A stretch of DNA of 21,395 nucleotides from contig CAYFIR010000112.1 in the NCBI GenBank assembly GCA_964343195.1, positions 1-21,395 on the forward strand, given 5' to 3'. The notes beneath the pieces are model-generated. The model ran no database searches and was not told the DNA's origin. It was given only the letters and a program-made list of their open reading frames with translations. Source of the DNA: CAYVAP01 sp964343195. Its GTDB lineage: Bacteria; Bacteroidota; Bacteroidia; J057. Shown one piece after another: positions 7,724 through 14,020 of this stretch (position 1 is its first letter; each line of letters opens with the position of its first letter). The translations under genes were made by a program, and so were the position numbers.

Positions 7724-9874
7724 ATGCGTTTATTGCCCCAATATTTCCTGAGTCTTTGGATGATTTTTCTATTGCTGCTGTCCGGTTGTTTGGACTCGAA
7801 GATCGGTTCCTCGCACCCAATCAACCCATCGGGCGAATGGCCTACTTACCAGGGGGATCCGGGGAGCAACCAGTACTCGGCCAGTTCCCTGCTCACCTCC
7901 GAGAATGTAAACCAGCTGGAAGTGGCCTGGACCTACGCTACCGGTGACGCCACCGAAAGCAGTCAGATCCAGTGCAATCCCATTATGGTCAATGGAAAGC
8001 TTTACCTCTCCTCGCCTCAAATCAAGGTGATGGCCCTCGACGCAGGTACAGGCAAGGAAATCTGGCGCTTTGACCCGTTTGCCAGCGAGGGCGAAAACGG
8101 TTCACTGGGGGTAAACCGGGGCGTTACCTACTGGGAGGATGGCGCAGATCATCGCATCCTGTTTGCTGCGGGGGAATATCTGTATGCGCTCGATGCTGAT
8201 ACGGGTGAGCCCATTCCCGGCTTTGGAGAAAAGGGGCGGGCTTCCCTGAAGGCCGGTCTGGGGGAGCGAGCGGAAGATCTATTCGTGATTTCCAACACGC
8301 CAGGGGCGATCTTTGAGGACCTGCTGATCATCGGGACACGGGTATCTGAGTTTGCTGATGCGGCACCGGGCTACATCCGGGCCTATGACGTGCGCACGGG
8401 AGAGGTTGCCTGGGTATTTCATACCATTCCCCAGCCGGGAGAATATGGCTACGATACCTGGCCCGAAGGTGCGTGGCAGCGAGTTGGCGGGGCCAATGCC
8501 TGGGCCGGCATGAGTGTGGACCATGAGCGCGGATGGGTGTTTGTGCCTACGGGCTCGGCGGCTTTTGACTTTTACGGTGGCAACCGCGAGGGGGAGAACC
8601 TCTTCGCCAACTGCATCCTCGCCCTCGACGCCCGCACGGGCAAGCGGAAGTGGCATTTCCAGACCACCCATCACGACATCTGGGACCGGGACCTGCCCTG
8701 CCCGCCCAATTTAGCCACGATCACCGTCGAGGGCAAGAAACGCGACGTTGTGGCACAGGTCACCAAGCAGGGCTTTGTCTTTGTGCTGGATCGCGATACA
8801 GGCGAACCCATTTTTTCCGTCGAAGAAAGGCCCTTTCCAAGCTCTGATTTGATCGGAGAAGTAACCTGGCCCACCCAGCCGGTTCCGGTAAAGCCCGCTC
8901 CCTTTGCCTGTCAGGCCCTTACGGAGGAGAACCTCACCCAGCGGACGCCCGAAGCCCACGAAGCCGTCAGCAGGCGGCTGGCTAGCCTGAGAACGGGGCA
9001 GAACTACACTCCCGGAAGCCTGGAAGGCACCGTTATTTTTCCAGGATTTGATGGAGGTGCAGAGTGGGGAGGAGCGGCATTTGACCCGGAAACAGAAATG
9101 CTCTACGTCAATGCCAATGAAATGCCCTGGGTGCTGACCATGGTTGAGGTGGACCAAAATCCCGCTGAGAAGGGCAAAAGCCTGTACCTCAGCAATTGTG
9201 CAGCCTGTCATGGGCAGCAGTTGGAAGGTGGCGGAGGGGGCATGGGAACCTATCCCGCTTTGACTGGATTGAGAGATCGGCTTTCAGCAGAAGAAGTGAA
9301 GGCCATGATCGTCAACGGGAAAGGTGTCATGCCGTCCTTCAGACAGTTAGACGAAGAGGAAATCGCTGGTATCACGACTTATCTGCTGGGTTCGGGCAAA
9401 GAGAGCAGCGCAGGGCTGGAGGGAGAAGCAACAGAGCAGGAAGTGCTTCCCTATGCCCACACGGGTTATCACAAGTTTCTCGATCCAGAGGGATATCCCG
9501 CTGTCAGCCCACCCTGGGGAACACTGACAGCGATCGATCTGGGCAAAGGAGAAATCGCGTGGCAGCGGCCTTTGGGCTTTCACCCGGAACTCGCTGAACA
9601 AGGAATGGCTGAAACAGGTTGTGAGAACTATGGGGGAGGAATCGTAACGGCTAGCGGCCTGTTTTTCATTGCAGCGACCCAGGATGGGTACATTCGGGCC
9701 TTTGACAAGCAGACCGGGGAAGAATTGTGGCGAAGCTCCTTGCCCGCTGGGGGATATGCCACACCGGCTTTGTACGAAATCGAAGGGAAGCCCTATCTGG
9801 TCATTGCCTGTGGCGGCGGCAAAATGGGCACTCCCTCCGGAGATCAGTATGTGGCCTTTTCCCTTCCCGACTAA
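7724..9874 (+). CDS. PQQ-dependent dehydrogenase lipoprotein with inserted cytochrome c domain
   Basis: A 716-residue quinoprotein dehydrogenase of the membrane glucose dehydrogenase-like group. The signal MRLLPQYFLSLWMIFLLLLSGC has an LSGC lipobox (Cys22), so it should be a lipoprotein facing the periplasm or surface. The propeller opens with GEWPTYQGDPGSNQYS and carries repeated ALDAGTGKEIWRF, AYDVRTGEVAWVF, ALDARTGKRKWHF, VLDRDTG and AFDKQTGEELWR tryptophan-docking motifs. HHDIWDRDLPCP (316-327) matches the conserved region near the active site of glucose-dehydrogenase-type enzymes. A c-type cytochrome domain is inserted before the last propeller blades (about 480-560): CAACH (492-496) binds haem and Met536 in GVMPSF is the likely sixth ligand. 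Electrons would pass from substrate to PQQ to haem within one chain. The start at 7724 is set by the lipoprotein signal. The next gene begins 44 bases downstream. The substrate (sugar or alcohol) is unknown, and no PQQ synthesis genes are in the window. Confidence 0.92.
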   Translation: MRLLPQYFLSLWMIFLLLLSGCLDSKIGSSHPINPSGEWPTYQGDPGSNQYSASSLLTSENVNQLEVAWTYATGDATESSQIQCNPIMVNGKLYLSSPQIKVMALDAGTGKEIWRFDPFASEGENGSLGVNRGVTYWEDGADHRILFAAGEYLYALDADTGEPIPGFGEKGRASLKAGLGERAEDLFVISNTPGAIFEDLLIIGTRVSEFADAAPGYIRAYDVRTGEVAWVFHTIPQPGEYGYDTWPEGAWQRVGGANAWAGMSVDHERGWVFVPTGSAAFDFYGGNREGENLFANCILALDARTGKRKWHFQTTHHDIWDRDLPCPPNLATITVEGKKRDVVAQVTKQGFVFVLDRDTGEPIFSVEERPFPSSDLIGEVTWPTQPVPVKPAPFACQALTEENLTQRTPEAHEAVSRRLASLRTGQNYTPGSLEGTVIFPGFDGGAEWGGAAFDPETEMLYVNANEMPWVLTMVEVDQNPAEKGKSLYLSNCAACHGQQLEGGGGGMGTYPALTGLRDRLSAEEVKAMIVNGKGVMPSFRQLDEEEIAGITTYLLGSGKESSAGLEGEATEQEVLPYAHTGYHKFLDPEGYPAVSPPWGTLTAIDLGKGEIAWQRPLGFHPELAEQGMAETGCENYGGGIVTASGLFFIAATQDGYIRAFDKQTGEELWRSSLPAGGYATPALYEIEGKPYLVIACGGGKMGTPSGDQYVAFSLPD

Positions 9875-9918
9875 TGGCTTTTGCTTACCCATCCTCAGAC
9901 CTTCTCGTATCTTGAACT

Positions 9919-11124
9919 ATGGAACCAACCCAAGAATCGAAATACTACAGCCTGTTTGGGGTGCGATTTTATCCTGCAAACCTGCGCCGCAGTGAATCGG
10001 GATATGTAGTCGTAGACCTTATCATGTTGTTCCTGGTGAGCATCAACATTACGCTTTACGTGTTCTGGTGGATTTTTGGCTACTACCGAGTTCAGCATTT
10101 TTTTGAACTCGAGTTTCCTGGCCTTCACGGTCAGGTCCTGATGCCGCTGTATCGGGAGTTTCCACTGGTTGACCTCATCTTTGTCAGCATCTTTTTGGGC
10201 GAATTTCTGGTCAGATGGGGCATCGCGATTTATCAGAAGCGGTACCATCGCTGGTTTTTCTTTCCATTCATCTACTGGTACGACCTGCTGGGAAGCATCC
10301 CCTTTGGCTCCTTTCGCTTCCTGCGTATCCTGCGGATTTTTGCGTTGCTTTACCGTCTGCAGAAGATGAAGGTACTGGACCTGCGTCAAACCTATCTGTA
10401 CTCACGCTTCCAAAAGTACCGCAGCATCCTGGTCGAAGAAGTTTCCGACCGAGTAGTACTCAATGTGATCAGTGGGCTACAAAAAGAAGTTCGGGAAGGA
10501 CTCCCCGTTACGGATCGGGTGTTTCACGACGTGCTGCAACCCTATCGGGAGACCCTGGTGGATTGGTTGGCCCTTCGCCTGCGAAAGGTTGCCGCTGAGG
10601 GCCATATCCGGTACGAAGGCAAACTCGAGTCCTATCTGGACGAAAAGGTATCATCAGCCGTCAAGTCCAATAAGGAAGTTGACCAGCTCAGGCAAATTCC
10701 GGTGGTCGGATCACAGATCACCCGATTGCTGGAGACGGCCATACAGGATATTACCTTCAATGTCATCAACGGCATCCTGAGTGACCTGGGGAATCAGGAT
10801 CAGCAACCTATACTGGATGAATTTTCTCAAATCATCGTGGATACCGTACTGGAAGAAGACAGCAAGCCGGAAAATGAAGCCATCAACCAGATCATCCAGA
10901 AAATCACACTGGAGTCACTGGAAGTGGTACGCAGTCAGGTGAAAATTCAGGAGTGGAAGCTCCGTGAAAAAGCCCGCAGGGAGGGCTTTGACAGCCTGGC
11001 AGAGCCTATGGAGGGGGATGAAGATCCTTCCGACCGATCAAGTAAGCGCCCCACCTGGGGAGAAGCATCACTTGCGGAAAAGGCTGGATTGCGAAAAGAG
11101 AATCCTCACCCAAAATCTGAATAG
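9919..11124 (+). CDS. Membrane protein with a voltage-sensor-like four-helix domain and no pore
   Basis: A 401-residue protein whose first 150 residues resemble the S1-S4 voltage-sensing domain of ion channels. Predicted helices: S1 about 29-54; S2 about 81-103, with Glu95 and Arg99 in IFLGEFLVRW; S3 about 112-128, with Asp122 in WYDLLGSIP; S4 about 131-147. S4 is FRFLRILRIFALLYR, with Arg133, Arg136 and Arg139 every third residue plus Arg146. The S3-S4 wording (YDLLGSIPFGSFRFLRILR) is typical of Ion_trans proteins. No S5, pore loop or S6 follows: residues 150-401 are hydrophilic, strongly helix-forming and charged, with a Pro/Ser-rich tail. It may therefore be a voltage-responsive regulator, a proton pathway, or a scaffold that only reuses the fold. 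It lies 44 bases after the PQQ dehydrogenase gene and is probably transcribed with it. I know of no characterised equivalent. Confidence 0.8.
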   Translation: MEPTQESKYYSLFGVRFYPANLRRSESGYVVVDLIMLFLVSINITLYVFWWIFGYYRVQHFFELEFPGLHGQVLMPLYREFPLVDLIFVSIFLGEFLVRWGIAIYQKRYHRWFFFPFIYWYDLLGSIPFGSFRFLRILRIFALLYRLQKMKVLDLRQTYLYSRFQKYRSILVEEVSDRVVLNVISGLQKEVREGLPVTDRVFHDVLQPYRETLVDWLALRLRKVAAEGHIRYEGKLESYLDEKVSSAVKSNKEVDQLRQIPVVGSQITRLLETAIQDITFNVINGILSDLGNQDQQPILDEFSQIIVDTVLEEDSKPENEAINQIIQKITLESLEVVRSQVKIQEWKLREKARREGFDSLAEPMEGDEDPSDRSSKRPTWGEASLAEKAGLRKENPHPKSE

Positions 11125-11195
11125 GGATGAGGGAAGGAATTGTGTATCTTTCACCTACAGGTTGCCAGCCGCTCAATCCACAAAATCCCCATACA

Positions 11196-11600
11196 ATGAC
11201 GCTCGATGTTTACCTCAACTTCCCCGATGGCCGCTGCGAAGAGGCGCTGAAGTTTTACGCTGAAATCCTGGGTGGCGATATTGTATCCATGCAACGTTTT
11301 GGCGAAGGCCCCATGGAGGTACCCGAAGGTGCCCAAAACCATGTGATGCATGCTGAATTTAAAGCCGGAGAAGTTTTCTTTTTGGCGTCGGATACCATGC
11401 CGGGGCAGCCGATAGTGCGCGGCAACAACATGTCGCTGACCATTAGCATGGATAACGAAGCGGAGCAGAAGAAAGCCTTCGATGCCCTGGCCGAGGGCGG
11501 CACCGTTACCATGCCGCTGGAAAAAACCTTTTGGGGAGCCTACTTCGGCATGCTAACCGACAAGTTTGGCATCAACTGGATGCTTTCGTCCGCAGCATAA
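11196..11600 (+). CDS. VOC-family (PhnB-like) protein
   Basis: A 134-residue single-chain vicinal oxygen chelate protein of the PhnB-like branch (glyoxalase/bleomycin-resistance fold). The family opening YLNFPDGRCEEALKFYAEILGG (6-27) and the closing LEKTFWGAYFGMLTDKFGINWML (108-130) are both present, with His52 and Glu54 of HAEF between them. PhnB-like proteins have no agreed reaction; many act on or bind small metabolites. An ATG at 11127 is in frame but its 23-residue extension is not conserved-looking, and a TATCTTTC element at 11145-11152 (one mismatch to the Bacteroidota -7 box) would drive a transcript starting after it. This fits the start at 11196. The stop codon is only 6 bases from the stop of the convergent gene. 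Confidence 0.88.
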   Translation: MTLDVYLNFPDGRCEEALKFYAEILGGDIVSMQRFGEGPMEVPEGAQNHVMHAEFKAGEVFFLASDTMPGQPIVRGNNMSLTISMDNEAEQKKAFDALAEGGTVTMPLEKTFWGAYFGMLTDKFGINWMLSSAA

Positions 11601-11606
11601 ATAGGC

Positions 11607-12323
11607 TTACTCTTTTACCAGCCCTCCGCTGAAGTAATTTCCCTGAATATCCCGAACCGACACGAAGTAGAGCCCTGCTGGCAGGTTGCTTAGATTGAGT
11701 TGGTTCGGGATGTCTTTTGTCAGCTCCAACATGATTCGACCATTGAGGTCCACCACCCGCAGGTTGGCAGGCTGAAGATCTCCCAGATCCAGGTTGACCA
11801 GACCAGTGGTAGGATTGGGATAAAGGCCGAGGCGGGAGGATTCCTGTACCAGTTGGGTGCCCGTAACCTCTCCCAGGTTGAATTTGACCTCCGACAGCCC
11901 ATAGCAGCTACCATCACCCCAGTTGGTCTCGGCGGTGATGATCACATAGCGTGCCTGGATCGGATCAAAGCCATCCACCGGTTCACCCGTATAGCTTTGA
12001 TATCCAGAGGCTTCGCCCAGTTCGTACTGCCCCAGTTCCTGCCACTGCTGCCCATCCAGGGAGTAGTCGATCACGACCTGCCGGAAGCCCCGGTCGGTTT
12101 CCTCGCTTTGGTTTGCATTCCATATGTGGAAGCTTTCGATGTTGTAGATGTAACCCAGGTCATACTTGATCCAGTGGCCCATTCCACGGCTTGAGTTAGG
12201 ATTTTCGGCCATTTGGCAGGAAGTCCAGGTATCCTCAGTAGTGGTGGTGTGGGTGGTATCGCCGCACTGGGCCCAGCTAAGGTGTGCGATCAGGAGGAAG
12301 GGAAGGAGGAGAAAATTTTTCAT
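11607..12323 (-). CDS. Secreted discoidin (F5/8 type C)-like protein with T9SS sorting domain
   Basis: 238 residues in three parts. A Sec signal peptide (MKNFLLLPFLLIAHLSWA, cleaved before QCG) leads. Then comes a discoidin or F5/8 type C-like beta-sandwich (about 20-150), with WIKYDLGYIYNIESFHIWNA, VVIDYSLDGQQWQEL, ARYVIITAETNWGDGSCYGLSEVKF; such domains usually bind carbohydrate or other surface ligands. The last part is a T9SS type A sorting domain (about 165-238), with GLYPNPTTGLVNLDL, VVDLNGRIM, LPAGLYFVSV and a terminal GGLVKE. The protein should be carried across the outer membrane by T9SS and anchored or released. It is the last gene of the minus-strand group after DUF1800 and DUF1501, separated from DUF1501 by a repeat-filled spacer. 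It could help display what the DUF1800/DUF1501 pair handles; this is inference. Confidence 0.87.
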   Translation of the reverse strand: MKNFLLLPFLLIAHLSWAQCGDTTHTTTTEDTWTSCQMAENPNSSRGMGHWIKYDLGYIYNIESFHIWNANQSEETDRGFRQVVIDYSLDGQQWQELGQYELGEASGYQSYTGEPVDGFDPIQARYVIITAETNWGDGSCYGLSEVKFNLGEVTGTQLVQESSRLGLYPNPTTGLVNLDLGDLQPANLRVVDLNGRIMLELTKDIPNQLNLSNLPAGLYFVSVRDIQGNYFSGGLVKE

Positions 12324-12485
12324 GGGTCAGAAGAAGTGAGAAGTCAGAAGAAGATGAAAGAGGTCAGATCGGCTGCGCCTGTCAGAAGTCAGAAAGAAGA
12401 GAGGAGTTTTTGTCTGACCTCTCGCAGCAAAGCGGTCTGACAGTGAAACGTTCTGACTTCTTTTCTCGCTTCTCGCAGCGGTCTA
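12324..12485. repeat. Modular inverted repeat, copy A
   Basis: The whole spacer between the DUF1501 and discoidin genes is built from variants of GTCAGAAG/CTTCTGAC and GACCGCTTTGCTG-type modules. GAAGTCAGAA (12385-12394) is the exact reverse complement of TTCTGACTTC (12451-12460). It shares with copy B (13893-14020) the words GAAGAAGT, GTCAGATCGG, CCTGTCAGA, CTCGCAG, GTGAAACG and the edge GCGGTCTA, but the middle modules are in a different order. The edge CTA is the reverse complement of the DUF1501 TAG stop codon. Confidence 0.8.
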
Positions 12486-13892
12486 AATATTCATAAACCC
12501 TACGGGTGGATTAGGTGATCCTACCGTGTAAAAATTCCCGAGATTCGGGAGGAGATAGGGCATATCGCTGTTGCTGACGCCCATCCATTGGGCCATTTCT
12601 GCAAAGTATTCATCAGTCGAAATGCCGGGGATGATGACGCCATCACCGACATCCTGATTGCTGCCAAGGGCCAGGGTAGGGTAGTCCCCGTAAATGGTGC
12701 CTCCGTTGACGTCATCGCCCATCACCATGACATTGCCGCCCCAGGCGTGGTCAGAGCCGTTGCCATTGGAGGTGAGGGTACGGGCAAAGTCCGAGATGGT
12801 AAAGGTCGTTACACAGTCTGCCGTTCCGAGTTCCTCCATAGCTGCCTGGAATTCCCCCAGCGCACTGCTGACCACGCCCAGCATGGCCTGCTGGTTGTTG
12901 AGTACCTCGTCGTGGTGGTCCCACCCGCCAAAGATCACAAAGAAAGTCTGTCGCTTCATATTCAGTACATCGCGGGCCGCAATGGTCTTGGCGATCATCT
13001 GCATGTCCTGCGAAACGGGATTTTGAGAAAACTGCGTAGCAAAGGGCGCTACTCCCCCAATTGCGGTACTGAATTCTTCATGTTGCCCCTGGGCATCGTT
13101 TACCTTACTGGCATAGGTCTGCCGGAAAATATCCTGGTACTGCATGTTCAACAGGCTGTCCACTCCGCTCTTGATGATCTGATCGTAAAACGCAGGGCTG
13201 TCATATACATGAATGCCGACGGAGCCATTGCCTCGATTGGTGATGGCAAATTCTGTGGTATTTTGGCCCGCCTGGAATACATTGGTTCCCCCGAGCGAGA
13301 TGCTCATGGAAATGTTTGCTCCTGCATTCTGGCTGTTGATGACATCCGCCATACGTCCCCCCCAGCCACGTGCTTCCCTGGACTGAGGGATAGAGGTCTG
13401 CCACTGCTGGATCTGGTCGGCGTGTGAGAGGAGTCCCTTGGGCAAAGGCACGGTTTTATTCAGGACCTGTGTTTTGGTTGCTGGCTCCACCAGGGTGCCT
13501 ACATTGGTCAAAAAAGCCAGTTTGTTGTTGTTGAACAGCGACTGCACCTCTGGCATGGCAGGGTGTACCCCAAACTGCCTGCCCTGCCCGTCGGTATAGT
13601 TCAGCGGCAACAGGTCCCCGGAAATGAGGGCCAGGTTGGACCGTGCGGCAGCATAATCGGTGTATGCAGTCCCTGTACGTGGTACTAGCATGTTATAGCT
13701 GTCATTCCCTCCGGCGAGAAGAATGCACACCAGCGCCTTGTAGTCTCCAGTATTGGGATTCAGACGATCAGGTGCCGAGAGGGTATTGGCCATGCTCAGG
13801 TTAAACAGCGAATTGAGCATGGTGGTGCTCCCCAGAGCGGCGCAGGAGGCGACTCCAAGGAAGTGGCGGCGAGATATATTCTTTTTTTCCAT
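12483..13892 (-). CDS. DUF1501 protein with Tat-type signal
   Basis: A 469-residue exported protein of the DUF1501 family, distantly related to the sulfatase/alkaline-phosphatase fold but of unknown activity. The N-terminus has a twin-arginine signal, SRRHFLGVASCAALG (residues 7-21, RR at 8-9), so it is probably exported folded through Tat. Family landmarks: KALVCILLAGGNDSYNMLVP (52-71), FGVHPAMPEV, FGGWDHHDEV and DHAWGGNVMVMGDDVNGGTIYGDYP near the C-terminus. Its gene follows DUF1800 on the same strand. That pairing is repeatedly seen in Bacteroidota, Planctomycetes and Proteobacteria and indicates a joint role. The upstream and downstream spacers are both made of the same repeat family. Confidence 0.92.
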   Translation of the reverse strand: MEKKNISRRHFLGVASCAALGSTTMLNSLFNLSMANTLSAPDRLNPNTGDYKALVCILLAGGNDSYNMLVPRTGTAYTDYAAARSNLALISGDLLPLNYTDGQGRQFGVHPAMPEVQSLFNNNKLAFLTNVGTLVEPATKTQVLNKTVPLPKGLLSHADQIQQWQTSIPQSREARGWGGRMADVINSQNAGANISMSISLGGTNVFQAGQNTTEFAITNRGNGSVGIHVYDSPAFYDQIIKSGVDSLLNMQYQDIFRQTYASKVNDAQGQHEEFSTAIGGVAPFATQFSQNPVSQDMQMIAKTIAARDVLNMKRQTFFVIFGGWDHHDEVLNNQQAMLGVVSSALGEFQAAMEELGTADCVTTFTISDFARTLTSNGNGSDHAWGGNVMVMGDDVNGGTIYGDYPTLALGSNQDVGDGVIIPGISTDEYFAEMAQWMGVSNSDMPYLLPNLGNFYTVGSPNPPVGFMNI

Positions 13893-14020
13893 AGCAAAGA
13901 AGAAGTCAGAAGCGAGAAGTCAGATCGGTCTCCGGCCTGTCAGAGGTTAGAAGAGAGTCGCTCTTCCTTGTCTCGCTTCTGACTTCTCGCAGTGAAACGG
14001 TCTGACAGCGAAGCGGTCTA
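13893..14020. repeat. Modular inverted repeat, copy B
   Basis: This copy fills the spacer between the DUF1800 and DUF1501 genes. It contains a 17-bp perfect inverted repeat: AGAAGTCAGAAGCGAGA (13901-13917) and its reverse complement at 13971-13987, 53 bases apart. Adjacent modules GTGAAACGGTCTGACAG and CGAAGCGGTCTA match parts of copy A. The final CTA is the reverse complement of the DUF1800 TAG stop codon. Confidence 0.85.

Noticed and set aside
12588..13427. 279-residue plus-strand frame opposite DUF1501
   Set aside because: It is an antisense shadow of a well-supported gene, with no family features. The same holds for long frames opposite DUF1800 (14558-15271) and the hydrolase (19409-20131).
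12324..14020. CRISPR-like array in the repeated spacers
   Set aside because: Modules vary in sequence and spacing, there are no uniform spacers and no cas genes are present.
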